A DNA stretch of 37,353 bases from NCBI GenBank assembly GCA_949948825.1, contig CATLIJ010000002.1, positions 1-37,353 on the forward strand, given 5' to 3'. The position numbers and the translations under genes were made by a program. The stretch is from an uncultured Clostridiaceae bacterium (GTDB lineage: Bacteria; Bacillota; Clostridia; Lachnospirales; Lachnospiraceae). The notes beneath the pieces are model-generated. The model saw only the letters and a list, made by a program, of their open reading frames with translations. It ran no database searches and was not told the DNA's origin. Of this stretch, positions 7,714 to 15,788 are shown piece by piece (the stretch's first letter is position 1; each line of letters opens with the position of its first letter).

Positions 7714-8304
7714 CTATCCCATTTCTCTGTTTTCCAAAATCACTTTCTTAATACTTTCCACACAGCAATCCAGACTCTGATTTTCAAACATTCTGAAAAT
7801 TCCAGATTTCCTTAAATTTTTCTCCGAAAAATCCTCCTCATCTGCTAAAAATCTCCTGCACATTTCCACATAATCCGGTTCTCTTTGCTGGCGCTCTCTC
7901 ATAAGAGCACGCTCCAAACGAACACCAGTTTCTACGACAATATAAATTGGCAGCACAATATCACCAAAATATCCCTTGATTTTCTCATATGACTCCAATG
8001 TCCCAATAGCCAGATAATCCTCTTTTCCCCTTCCGAATTTTCCATCATCTACAGTAGCATAGCTCCACAAGCCTGCAGCTGTATGATAAATCCGTCTCTC
8101 AATCACCTTCCCCTTTTTCTGAAACTCATCTAACTCCCTCTCTGTAATAAAATAATATTCAATCCCCTGCTTCTCCCCATCCCTCATAGGCCGGGTCGTA
8201 TAAAGCAAAACCGGACAAAGCCCCGGACATTCTCCCAACAGTCTTTTATAAATCGTATCCTTTCCTGACGCGCTTTTTCCCATCAAATAGAATATTTTTC
8301 CCAT
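7714..8304 (-). CDS. Guanylate kinase-like P-loop protein
   Basis: The protein (196 residues) has the guanylate-kinase layout. A P-loop MGKSASGKDTIY starts at residue 8. The GMP-binding stretch YTTRPMRDGEKQGIEYYF lies at about residues 36-53. A lid region with several arginines (RALMRERQQREPDYVEMCRR) follows. The P-loop has Asp after Lys where true guanylate kinases have Ser or Thr, and the protein is more divergent than housekeeping Gmk. It may be a paralogue rather than the essential enzyme. It follows the decarboxylase gene with a gap of about 95 bases. A weak AGGAA precedes the ATG. Confidence 0.75.
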   Translation of the reverse strand: MGKIFYLMGKSASGKDTIYKRLLGECPGLCPVLLYTTRPMRDGEKQGIEYYFITERELDEFQKKGKVIERRIYHTAAGLWSYATVDDGKFGRGKEDYLAIGTLESYEKIKGYFGDIVLPIYIVVETGVRLERALMRERQQREPDYVEMCRRFLADEEDFSEKNLRKSGIFRMFENQSLDCCVESIKKVILENREMG

Positions 8305-8398
8305 TTTATATTCCTGATTCCCTTCCTTTTTCCTTCACCCTTTGATGACCATTTCTTCCCATTGACCAAGCTTATCTCTTATCCATTCCGATATTTCC

Positions 8399-10153
8399 CT
8401 ATTCATCCATATCATAAACCGGTGTTTCTGATTCTGCACAAACCTTCAAAAACTCCGCCTTCTGATCCTCCATTCCCTGTACTGAAAATCCGTTTTTCTT
8501 ATATTCCAAAATCTGTTTAAGGACAGAATCCTTCAGCCTCTCTCCCGGAACAATAACCGGAATCCCGGGAGGATACAAATATACAAATTCGCAGGAAATC
8601 CTCCCTGCACACTCTGAAATAGCCACCCGTTCTGATTCAGCCTCAAATGCATCTGCCAAAGTCATACCATCCTCTTTTCTTTCCTTTCCCTTTCTATTCT
8701 TCCATTCCTTTGACTCTCTCTTTTCCTCAATCCGTTTCCGTTCTTTTGAGCTTTCTCTGTCTTTTGAACTTTCTCCTTCTTTCGGGCTTTCTCCTTCTTT
8801 CGGGCTTTCTCCTTCTTTCGGGCTTTCTCCTTCTTTCGGGCTTTCTCCTTCTTTCGAACTTTCTCCTTCTTTCGAACTTTCCCTTTCCCCTTCTCTTTTC
8901 CCTCTTTCTCCTTCCTCCTTCATTAATCTTTCCTTTATCCAACACTCTGTCTTCTTCTCTTGTTTCCCATTTCTGCAATCCTCAGCCAGTCCCCTGTCTA
9001 TCTCCAACAATGCCTTCTCCAGCCGGTCCAATCCTTCCTGTGCATCCAGAACTGTGGTTATCATAACCACATAATCCAGTCCGCACATCTCCACCTCCAA
9101 GCCATATTTCTCCCGAAGGCACATTCCCAGCCTTTCCCCTCCAAAATCTGCGTCTTTACAGGAAACCACAATCTTTGACGGATCTAATTCATATACCCCG
9201 CAGGTTCCCACTGCCGATTCCTCCAACAGCTTTAAAACCTGCATAGTGGCTAATTCTTTCCTCAGCTTCCCAAGTCTTTCTCCAAATCTCTCAAAATCAT
9301 CCCTTCCATTATTCTTCATTTCAAAAATACATTGCTCGATTCCTGCCATCAACACATAAGAAGGACTGCTGCTTTGAAATACCTGGAGATACCACTCAAG
9401 CTTTTTCAAATCCACATATCTGCTTTTTACATGCAAAATTGCGGTCTGTGTAAAACAAGGTAATGTTTTATGTAAACTTTGAATCACAAGATCCGCTCCA
9501 CAATCCAATGCAGAAGCCGGAAAATTTCCTCCAAATGCAAAATGAGCTCCATGAGCCTCATCCACAATCAAAGGAATCCCCTTCCGATGCACAATTCGGG
9601 CAATTTCTTCTATATTTGATACAATTCCTTCATAAGTAGGAGAAACCAGAAATACAGCTCCAGCCTCCGGGCAATGACTCAGTAACTCTTCCACATCCTC
9701 AGCCAAAATACCGCCATTTATCCACAATTTTTCTAATATCTGTGGATAAACATAAGAAGCTTTCATTCTTTTGAGGATAAGTCCATGATATGCACTTTTA
9801 TGACAATTCCGTGCCATTATTATTCGTCCATTAAATCCCACACTTGCACAAATTGCACTTAAAATTCCCCCACTGCTTCCATTAATCAAATAATAACTTT
9901 TATCCGACCCATATATTCTGGCTGCCCAATCCATGGATTCCCGCAAAATTCCTTCCGGATGATGAAGATTGTCAAATCCATCAATCTCTGTAATATCAAT
10001 GGAAAATGGATTTGGAAATTCTCCCAAGACTCCCCCTGTCTGTCTTTTATGTCCCGGCATATGAAATGGATATACGCCAGACTCACTATATTTTTTTAAT
10101 CGCTCTATTAATAAATCTTGTTTCTGCAATTTATCTAACCTTTCCTTATTCAC
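8399..10153 (-). CDS. Orn/Lys/Arg decarboxylase family PLP enzyme with hexapeptide-repeat insert
   Basis: This is a fold-type I PLP decarboxylase of the SpeA/LdcC/CadA group, presumably acting on a basic amino acid to make a polyamine or diamine. The PLP lysine lies in IQSLHKTLPCFTQTA. YPFHMPGHKRQTGG near residue 28 and VDEAHGAHFAFG are typical. The C-terminal domain (FVYLYPPGIPVIVPGERL) is also recognisable. Between the two domains (about residues 395-500) lies a long charged insert with six to eight copies of a SPKEGE/SSKEGE hexapeptide, not expected in the family. The track uses a GTG start (10153) almost on a predicted -10 box. A TTG at 10132 behind AAGGAAAGG may be the real start. Substrate cannot be told from sequence. 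Confidence 0.88.
   Translation of the reverse strand: MNKERLDKLQKQDLLIERLKKYSESGVYPFHMPGHKRQTGGVLGEFPNPFSIDITEIDGFDNLHHPEGILRESMDWAARIYGSDKSYYLINGSSGGILSAICASVGFNGRIIMARNCHKSAYHGLILKRMKASYVYPQILEKLWINGGILAEDVEELLSHCPEAGAVFLVSPTYEGIVSNIEEIARIVHRKGIPLIVDEAHGAHFAFGGNFPASALDCGADLVIQSLHKTLPCFTQTAILHVKSRYVDLKKLEWYLQVFQSSSPSYVLMAGIEQCIFEMKNNGRDDFERFGERLGKLRKELATMQVLKLLEESAVGTCGVYELDPSKIVVSCKDADFGGERLGMCLREKYGLEVEMCGLDYVVMITTVLDAQEGLDRLEKALLEIDRGLAEDCRNGKQEKKTECWIKERLMKEEGERGKREGERESSKEGESSKEGESPKEGESPKEGESPKEGESPKEGESSKDRESSKERKRIEEKRESKEWKNRKGKERKEDGMTLADAFEAESERVAISECAGRISCEFVYLYPPGIPVIVPGERLKDSVLKQILEYKKNGFSVQGMEDQKAEFLKVCAESETPVYDMDE
8751..8880 (-). repeat. 18-bp coding tandem repeat (hexapeptide) in the decarboxylase
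   Basis: Six near-identical 18-bp units of CTTTCTCCTTCTTTCGGG (plus strand) lie at 8769-8876. The first four are identical and the last two end in GAA. A degenerate unit precedes them and a partial one follows. On the coding strand each unit gives one SPKEGE or SSKEGE hexapeptide. Identity at DNA level suggests recent slippage expansion. Confidence 0.95.
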
Positions 10154-10163
10154 ATGATTTCTA

Positions 10164-10230
10164 ATTATATCAACAATAAAAATAAAATGCCATAGAATAA
10201 TCCTGTAAAGTTTGATATAATTTATATCAA
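10164..10230. promoter_or_regulatory. Divergent promoter region with repeated TTGATATAA half-sites
   Basis: TTGATATAA (10212-10220) and its inverse TTATATCAA (10222-10230) form a 9-bp inverted repeat with a one-base centre. A third half-site, TTATATCAA, occurs at 10165-10173. Each contains a -10-like TATAAT or TATAAA element: one pointing right to the 75-residue gene (10216-10221), one pointing left to the decarboxylase gene (10164-10169). Matching -35 boxes are poor, suggesting an activator or a weak promoter. Confidence 0.45.
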
Positions 10231-10248
10231 TGTGAAAGGAGTACCTCT

Positions 10249-10476
10249 ATGAGAGAAGTAGAATTTAAAATGGAACGGCAAGGTCTTGTACAAACCGGAG
10301 ATGAAGTTGAAATTACCGAACGAGAAGGAGTTACCTACAGCTATATTATTGAACCAGCAGTTGCCATGTCCGGCTGCTTTCCTGCCCGTGACCGGATCAA
10401 ATCCCAAAAAGGTATTGTAAAAGAAATCCGCCAAAATGACCGGGGATTCTATGTAATTGTTATGTTTGACGAATAG
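10249..10476 (+). CDS. Small conserved-looking hypothetical protein (75 residues)
   Basis: The start is well supported by GAAAGGAG eight bases upstream of the ATG. The product is acidic and lacks a signal peptide or membrane span. Its alternating pattern (GDEVEITEREGVTYSYIIEP, then KGIVKEIRQNDRGFYVIVMFDE) suggests a small beta-barrel of SH3-like type. I do not recognise the family. It is transcribed divergently from the decarboxylase gene and convergently with the 560-residue membrane protein gene, with a terminator directly after the stop. Confidence 0.7.
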   Translation: MREVEFKMERQGLVQTGDEVEITEREGVTYSYIIEPAVAMSGCFPARDRIKSQKGIVKEIRQNDRGFYVIVMFDE

Positions 10477-10482
10477 TACATC

Positions 10483-10513
10483 AAAAAGGGACTGTATCCC
10501 ACAGCCCCTTTTT
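10483..10513. terminator. Bidirectional intrinsic terminator
   Basis: AAAAAGGGACTGT, ATCCC, ACAGCCCCTTTTT forms a 13-bp stem with one mismatch, with A and T runs on either side. It serves the 75-residue gene and the convergent membrane-protein gene. Confidence 0.88.
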
Positions 10514-10524
10514 AATCTTTCCTT

Positions 10525-12207
10525 TTAATCCTTCATTCTGACCCTGCTCCCATCTGGAATTACAATCACATCCTTCCAAAGAAGCGCTGGGTTCTTATCC
10601 CTTTCCCATTGATAATCCTTCCAATAACAATACACCTGGTTATCCTGCATCATAATAAATTCCAGCTGGTCATTTCCCGTTGTCTCTTTGGCTTCCCGCA
10701 GTTCTTTATCCTCCAGATAACTCATTCTCCCGTCTGAGGTAATCACAGCAATCACACCATAATAACTGTTCCAGCTCTTCGGTAAATAATTTCCATAAAT
10801 CTGCTCATTTTCCTCACAATAATACATATCCATCAACCGGCCCTTAAATTCCCGATGAACCTGTTCCTGCTTCTGATCTTCCGTCAAAGATTTGCGCATA
10901 ATCCTGCTGTACTGCGCTCCTGACCCGCCAGTTCGGATAAATACACTATAATATAACCAATCACCTGCAATACAAAAGCTGTCAATCCCCAATTTTTCCT
11001 GAACAAAAACCTCCTCCATACCTTCCGTAATCCGGTAAATTACTTTCTGAGAATTTTCTGATTCTCTTAACTGATAAACCGCATTTCCTTTTTTCTGCTC
11101 TTTTTGAGATACACTGATAATCCGATCCTGGTCCATATGAAAAACCCTGTCTTCATACTGTATGGTTCCATCTGCTTCCTTTTTTACATCACGTCCCAGC
11201 ATATCTCTAAGATAAATTTCTCCCTCCTCCACATAAACATAAATTCCCGGAATCATCTTGTCAAATTCTTCGTTTCCTTCAATCACCTGAATCCGATCAA
11301 AACTTTCTGTATAAATTCTTCCCTCCAAAAGACAAAAATCCTCTACCTCTCTGGCGACAATTTCAATCTCTCCTTTGCTGTCTTTCATTCGATATAGAGT
11401 ATGAACAAAATCTGGAGAAACATCTGCTAAAATAGACGCCTCCCGCTCAGGACAGGGAAGATAATAAACCCACCCATCACTGCTGACCTGAATCTCCGGA
11501 TTATCCGGTCCCTCCGAAGCCCATTCTGTCTGATCTAAGGGAACAGAATATAATACCTGTCCAATTTCCGACAGATAAACAATCTTGCTTCCAATCTTAA
11601 CATGCTTCTTTTGATTTTTTTGTGCTTCCAGGCGGCTTTCTTCTTCCATGGACATAGATTCCAGGAACGGTTTTTTCACCATGTCAATCTGTTCCTTCAC
11701 TTTATCTGCCCCTGCCACAATTACCCAAATAGCTGCAACAAACAATACACAAGCAAATACATTTTGAAACAAGCTTCTGGCCTTTGAATATTTTCCGTTT
11801 GAATCTGTATTTTCATCTAATTTCAGATAATCCTCAATTTCCAAAAAAGTGGAAATCTGTTTGTCATTTTCGTTTTTGTTTTCTGCTTTCCCATTCTCAG
11901 ATTTACTTTTCTCCCCCAAATTCGCCGCCATACGAGAAGACATAATTTGATCCTGAGAAACTCCCATACTCTTTTTTGCCAGATCATCCGCCCTGTTTTG
12001 AAGCCATTCTACCACATTCTTACCACTTGAAATTTCTTCCAAATTTGCATACAATTCTGCATAAGTAAGAATTAGCAATTCTTTCTCTTCCTCATCATTC
12101 ATTTTCATTAAATGAATATAATGATATAATTTTTGATATGTGCGGATATAAATTTCCTCAAAACGCTCCCGGCGTTCCTGAATACTATTATCCTTCTGCT
12201 CCCTCAT
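10525..12207 (-). CDS. Membrane protein: sigma-region-2-like N-terminus, one span, large outer domain
   Basis: The product has 560 residues. Residues about 14-85 (RRERFEEIYIRTYQKLYHYIHLMK..., then LILTYAELYANLEEIS) resemble region 2 of ECF sigma factors in spacing and aromatic pattern. A low-complexity Lys/Asn/Glu linker follows. A single membrane span lies near residues 147-167 (FACVLFVAAIWVIVAGA). The remaining 390 residues have repeated YY/YW-containing beta segments (WVYYLPCPE, WLYYSVFIR, QVYCYWKDYQW), suggesting a DUF5050-like beta-propeller outside the cell. The topology is that of a transmembrane sensor or anti-sigma-like protein. It lies downstream of DUF4446 and parAB. Only the domain pattern is seen. 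The sigma resemblance is a judgement by eye. Confidence 0.72.
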   Translation of the reverse strand: MREQKDNSIQERRERFEEIYIRTYQKLYHYIHLMKMNDEEEKELLILTYAELYANLEEISSGKNVVEWLQNRADDLAKKSMGVSQDQIMSSRMAANLGEKSKSENGKAENKNENDKQISTFLEIEDYLKLDENTDSNGKYSKARSLFQNVFACVLFVAAIWVIVAGADKVKEQIDMVKKPFLESMSMEEESRLEAQKNQKKHVKIGSKIVYLSEIGQVLYSVPLDQTEWASEGPDNPEIQVSSDGWVYYLPCPEREASILADVSPDFVHTLYRMKDSKGEIEIVAREVEDFCLLEGRIYTESFDRIQVIEGNEEFDKMIPGIYVYVEEGEIYLRDMLGRDVKKEADGTIQYEDRVFHMDQDRIISVSQKEQKKGNAVYQLRESENSQKVIYRITEGMEEVFVQEKLGIDSFCIAGDWLYYSVFIRTGGSGAQYSRIMRKSLTEDQKQEQVHREFKGRLMDMYYCEENEQIYGNYLPKSWNSYYGVIAVITSDGRMSYLEDKELREAKETTGNDQLEFIMMQDNQVYCYWKDYQWERDKNPALLWKDVIVIPDGSRVRMKD

Positions 12208-12257
12208 TTTACTGTCCCCGTCAGAACCAAAAGATTCTTTGCATTTCCTTTATCTTC

Positions 12258-12767
12258 TTATTCTTTATATCCCAACGCCTGCTCCAGCGCCTCTTTCTCC
12301 TCGCTGCCCAATAAAATCTCTGTTTGTCCCCGGTCAACCGCTTTCAGATAAAGGTAACACCCCTCTCTGCTATGAACCGAATTTATTATAAACCCCGTAT
12401 TCGTATAATCCAGCAAAGCAAATGCAAAACTCAAATTTCCTCCCATGCCCTTAAAAGCATTATATCTGACCATACCAAATTTTTGAAAGGATGCTCTCAT
12501 ATTTTTATTATTTGTTCGAATCTGATCCTTATTGGCACGGTCTTGAAATTTCAGTTCCTGAATATCCTGAATATGGCTGATAATAATATCCTCCAGGGTT
12601 TCTGCATCTTTTCCCCGCATAAAATAATCATAACTTCGATACAATTTTTTTATTTTAAAAATACATACAATCACAACAATTAACAAAATCAGAGTCAATA
12701 TTCCCTGACCAAGCATGATATAAAAAGGATCTACTTGCAAGCGATCCAATATACTGATTCCATCCAT
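12258..12767 (-). CDS. DUF4446 family membrane-anchored protein
   Basis: The product has 169 residues with one membrane span at about residues 18-42 (MLGQGILTLILLIVVIVCIF). A short coiled region follows. The characteristic DUF4446 C-terminal domain includes KFGMVRYNAFKGMGGNLSFAFALLDYTNTGFIINSVHSREGCYLYLK. The family is of unknown function but is regularly found beside parB in Clostridia. AGGAGAG precedes the ATG by eight bases and the gene begins 17 bases after parB, so it is likely co-transcribed with parA-parB. A role in origin positioning or the membrane side of segregation is possible but unproven. Confidence 0.88.
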   Translation of the reverse strand: MDGISILDRLQVDPFYIMLGQGILTLILLIVVIVCIFKIKKLYRSYDYFMRGKDAETLEDIIISHIQDIQELKFQDRANKDQIRTNNKNMRASFQKFGMVRYNAFKGMGGNLSFAFALLDYTNTGFIINSVHSREGCYLYLKAVDRGQTEILLGSEEKEALEQALGYKE

Positions 12768-12784
12768 TCACAATACTCTCCTTG

Positions 12785-13732
12785 CTATCCAATGGTCTCA
12801 ATCAATTCAACAATTCTCTCCAATTCTGCCTCCGAATAATATTCGATTTCAATTTTCCCCTTACTACGGTCTTTACGATTAATATTTACCTTTGTTCCCA
12901 CAACCATCTTCATTCGTTCTTCCAGATTTTTAAAAATCAATTCTAAAGCTTCATCCTCTTTTTCCTTTTTCTTTTCCCTTGGTTCCTTTCCCAAAGCTTT
13001 TACTGCTTTCTCAACCTCTCTTACGCTCAAATGCTCCTGCACAATTTTAGCTGCCAAAGCCAACTGCATTTCCGGGTCTGTAACTGCCAGCAATGCCCTT
13101 GCATGTCCGCTGCTAATCAGTCCCTCCACCAGCATCTTCTGCACTTCCGGAGCTAAATTCAAGAGACGTACACTGTTTGTAATAGTAGTCCGGTTTTTGC
13201 ATACCCGCTCCGCAATTTCTTCCTGCTTCAGATGAAACTCATGCATTAATCTCTGATAAGCAACTGCCTCTTCAATGGGATTCAAATTTTCTCTCTGAAC
13301 ATTTTCAATCAATGCAATCTCAATTGCCTGCTGTTTTCCATATTCACGAATAACTACCGGCACCTCTTTTATACCCGCCAGTTTTGCAGCTCTCCAGCGG
13401 CGTTCTCCGGCAATAATTTCATACAGATCCCCCTTCTTCTGAACCAACAAAGGCTGCAGTACACCATACTTTTTAATGGAATCTGCCAGCTCCTGAAGCT
13501 GTTCCTCCCGGAAATCTTTTCTGGGCTGTTCTCCATTAGGCTCAATTAAAGACAGCTTTACAAAAAACTCACTGTGCTCATTTTCCTTATCTTCTGAAGC
13601 GGTCCCTTCTTCTCTTTCTTCCTCAGAAGAATCCTTTTTATCACCCATTTGATCTTTTGTTACTTCTTGTACTACTTCCTCTCCAAAAAATGCACCAAGT
13701 CCTTTACCTAAACCCCTCTTCGCTTTTGCCAT
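12785..13732 (-). CDS. parB: Chromosome-partitioning protein ParB (Spo0J)
   Basis: ParB is a CTP-dependent DNA clamp that loads at parS, spreads, and recruits condensin. I use the ATG at 13732 (MAKAKRGLGKGLGAFFG), seven bases after GAGGAGAGG, not the TTG at 13738. The N-terminal ParA-stimulating KRGLGKGL motif is present. The ParB/CTP motif IIAGERRWRAAKLAG and the ENVQRENLNPIEEA box follow at about residues 110-160. The helix-turn-helix KQEEIAERVCKNRTTITNSV recognises parS. The C-terminal dimer domain ends the 315-residue protein. Two perfect parS sites lie 0.9 and 2.0 kb away. The gene starts two bases after the parA stop. Confidence 0.97.
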   Translation of the reverse strand: MAKAKRGLGKGLGAFFGEEVVQEVTKDQMGDKKDSSEEEREEGTASEDKENEHSEFFVKLSLIEPNGEQPRKDFREEQLQELADSIKKYGVLQPLLVQKKGDLYEIIAGERRWRAAKLAGIKEVPVVIREYGKQQAIEIALIENVQRENLNPIEEAVAYQRLMHEFHLKQEEIAERVCKNRTTITNSVRLLNLAPEVQKMLVEGLISSGHARALLAVTDPEMQLALAAKIVQEHLSVREVEKAVKALGKEPREKKKEKEDEALELIFKNLEERMKMVVGTKVNINRKDRSKGKIEIEYYSEAELERIVELIETIG

Positions 13733-13734
13733 AA

Positions 13735-14502
13735 TCAAACCTCTCCTCTGCTAATCACTTCCGCTGCCAGCATTCGATAACTCTCTGCTCCTGACGACCG
13801 TGTATCATAAAGATTTATTGGCATACCATGGCTGGGCGCCTCTGCCAGCCTGACATTTCTCGGAATAATTGTTTTATAAACCGTCCCCTTTAAATAATTC
13901 TTCACATTCTCTACTACTTCCAAAGAAAGATTTGTACGGGCATCATACATGGTAAACACAACCCCTTCTAATTCCAACTTTGGATTTAATTTTTTCTTCA
14001 CCAAATCCACAGTCTGAATAATCTGGCTCAAACCTTCCAATGCATAGTATTCACACTGAATCGGCACCAAAACTGTATCCGCTGCAGTAAGTGCATTTAT
14101 TGTCAGCAAATTCAGGGATGGCGGACAATCTACTATAATAAAATCGTAATTTTTTTCCACCTTTTCCAGTTCTTTACGAAGCTTTGATTCTTTTTCCGGT
14201 TCATCTAACAATTCAATCTCTGCTCCTGCCAAATCTACATCAGAAGGAAGAATGTCCAGATGCTCCTGAACCTCCGAAATAATACATTCATCAATGTTAC
14301 ACTCTCCCATCAAAAGCTCATATACGGTTTTGCTCATATACCCTTTTTCAAATCCTAATCCACTGGTGGCATTCCCCTGAGGGTCAAAATCCACAGTTAA
14401 AACTTTTTGTCCCGCCTCTGCCAAACATGCGGACAAATTAATTGCCGTAGTTGTTTTCCCTACTCCACCCTTTTGATTTGCAATCGCTATTATTCTTCCC
14501 AT
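13735..14502 (-). CDS. parA: Chromosome-partitioning ATPase ParA (Soj)
   Basis: ParA/Soj is a DNA-binding Walker ATPase that works with ParB in origin segregation and modulates DnaA. The start at 14502 (MGRIIAIANQKGGVGKTTTA) is six bases after AAAAGGA and is preferred over the upstream track start at 14532. The deviant Walker A motif KGGVGKTT is at residues 11-18. The VLTVDFDPQGNATSGLG (A') and FIIVDCPPSLNLLT (Walker B) motifs are present. The length of 255 residues is standard. The extended -10 promoter lies in the region containing a parS site, so ParB binding may feed back on expression. Confidence 0.97.
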   Translation of the reverse strand: MGRIIAIANQKGGVGKTTTAINLSACLAEAGQKVLTVDFDPQGNATSGLGFEKGYMSKTVYELLMGECNIDECIISEVQEHLDILPSDVDLAGAEIELLDEPEKESKLRKELEKVEKNYDFIIVDCPPSLNLLTINALTAADTVLVPIQCEYYALEGLSQIIQTVDLVKKKLNPKLELEGVVFTMYDARTNLSLEVVENVKNYLKGTVYKTIIPRNVRLAEAPSHGMPINLYDTRSSGAESYRMLAAEVISRGEV

Positions 14503-14545
14503 AACTTGTCCTTTTAATTGATTATTCCTCAAAGTACTCTTTATC

Positions 14546-14554
14546 AGTATAACA
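14546..14554 (-). promoter_or_regulatory. Extended -10 promoter of the parA-parB operon
   Basis: On the minus strand TGTTATACT gives an extended -10 element with no good -35 box 17 bases upstream. The start of transcription would be near 14539, about 37 bases before the parA ATG. A parS site lies about 60 bases upstream. Confidence 0.5.
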
Positions 14555-14609
14555 TACTTTCTTTTTTTTTCCTATGTGTAAACAAAATAAATGTTACTTT
14601 TTTTTCCAA

Positions 14610-14625
14610 TGTTTCACGTGAAACA
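14610..14625. promoter_or_regulatory. parS centromere site 1
   Basis: TGTTTCACGTGAAACA is a perfect 16-bp match to the bacterial parS consensus bound by ParB/Spo0J. It lies upstream of parA, between the divergent parA and hydrolase promoters. Confidence 0.97.
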
Positions 14626-14652
14626 TATATAAAAATTTTATTTTATTATCCA

Positions 14653-14681
14653 TTGTAAGATAGTCTGTTTTATATTATACT
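14653..14681 (+). promoter_or_regulatory. Promoter of the alpha/beta hydrolase gene
   Basis: TTGTAA (14653-14658), a 17-base spacer and TATACT (14676-14681) point toward the hydrolase gene. The leader would be about 125 nt. I see no riboswitch in it. Confidence 0.5.
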
Positions 14682-14813
14682 TAGTTTATATACCTGTTTT
14701 TATCTAGTATAATCCAGACATATAAGGTCTTTGTGGACTGTCGCAAGATATTGATTCATTCAAACAAAATTGAAGTTATGTAATTCTTTGTAATGCACAA
14801 AATGGAGGTTATT

Positions 14814-15767
14814 ATGAGAAAAAGAAACAAACTGCTCACTCTCCTGCTTTTCTCAACCAATGCTGCTCTTGCAACTGCATGTCTCAACAAAGCAATAAAA
14901 ATAAATGCCACTCAAAAAAATCTGCTGGCATCAAATCCGGATTTTTCCTGTTACTCCTGGCGCCTTGGAAATGTTTATTATAAAAAAGCAGGCTCCGGCA
15001 AACCACTCCTTTTAATCCATGACTTAACTGCAACCTCCGCCAGCTATGAATGGGATCAAATGATTCCTCTTTTAGCGGAACATTATACTGTTTACGCCAT
15101 AGATCTTTTAGGCTGCGGACGTTCAGAAAAAGTAAATACAACCTATACAAACTATCTCTATGTGCAACTGATCACAAATTTTATTAAATCAGAGATTGGT
15201 CATCGTACAAATGTAATTGCTACTGGTGAATCCTCCTCCATTCCAATTATGGCCTGTGCCAATGAATCTGAATTGTTTAATCACATTATGCTGATCAATC
15301 CTTTAAAACTGTCTGACTTTTGTTTCATTCCAGGAAAGACAGCCAAACTTTACAAAAAAATTGTGGACACTCCAATTCTTGGAACTCTATTTTATTATAT
15401 TGCCGTCAGTAAAAAATTGATAGAACAAGATGCTGCCACAAAGAAATTTTATAACAAGTCTTGCATCAAATCCTCCTGGATAGACTTGTGCTATGAGGCC
15501 TCCCATACAGGTTTTTCACCCAAATCATTATACGGAAGCCAAAAATGTAATTATACCAAATGCAATATTACCAACAGTTTAAAAAAGATTGATAACAGTA
15601 TTTGCCTGATTGGCGGAAAAGAAATCGAGGATATTTCCTCCAGACTGGAAGAATATAAAACGTGTAATCCTGCCATAGAAATATCCTATATACCAGAAAC
15701 AAAATATCTGCCTCAATGGGAAAATCCGGAAAAACTATTTCAATTGATTAAAACCTATTTTGGTTAG
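14814..15767 (+). CDS. Alpha/beta hydrolase-fold protein, catalytic residues degenerate
   Basis: I start at the ATG at 14814, five bases after GGAGG, rather than the track ATG at 14793. Residues about 7-24 form a hydrophobic signal-anchor (LLTLLLFSTNAALATAC). The cysteine could be a poor lipoprotein site. The fold is recognisable from KPLLLIHDLTATSASYEWDQ, YTVYAIDLLGCGRSEK and the nucleophile-elbow-like ATGESSS. The final motif where the catalytic His should sit reads ETKYLPQWENPEKL, so the expected GH is TK. The acid position (GGKEIED) is also unusual. It may be a pseudoenzyme or use other residues. It lies between the two parS sites and opposes replication. Confidence 0.75.
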   Translation: MRKRNKLLTLLLFSTNAALATACLNKAIKINATQKNLLASNPDFSCYSWRLGNVYYKKAGSGKPLLLIHDLTATSASYEWDQMIPLLAEHYTVYAIDLLGCGRSEKVNTTYTNYLYVQLITNFIKSEIGHRTNVIATGESSSIPIMACANESELFNHIMLINPLKLSDFCFIPGKTAKLYKKIVDTPILGTLFYYIAVSKKLIEQDAATKKFYNKSCIKSSWIDLCYEASHTGFSPKSLYGSQKCNYTKCNITNSLKKIDNSICLIGGKEIEDISSRLEEYKTCNPAIEISYIPETKYLPQWENPEKLFQLIKTYFG

Positions 15768-15772
15768 AATAA

Positions 15773-15788
15773 TGTTTCACGTGAAACA
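15773..15788. promoter_or_regulatory. parS centromere site 2, inside a longer palindrome
   Basis: This is a second perfect TGTTTCACGTGAAACA. The palindrome extends five further bases on each side (15768-15793), making 26 bp of perfect dyad. It begins directly after the hydrolase stop codon, where it could also fold as an RNA hairpin. Confidence 0.97.

Noticed and set aside
8727-8978. 83-codon minus-strand ORF rich in Arg and Lys (KPERRR repeats)
   Set aside because: This is another frame of the same repeat inside the decarboxylase gene, with no ribosome binding site or known domain.
8647-9066. 139-codon plus-strand ORF with repeated LLLSGF
   Set aside because: It is the mirror of the 18-bp tandem repeat in the decarboxylase gene; the repeat keeps several frames open, but only the decarboxylase frame has enzyme motifs.
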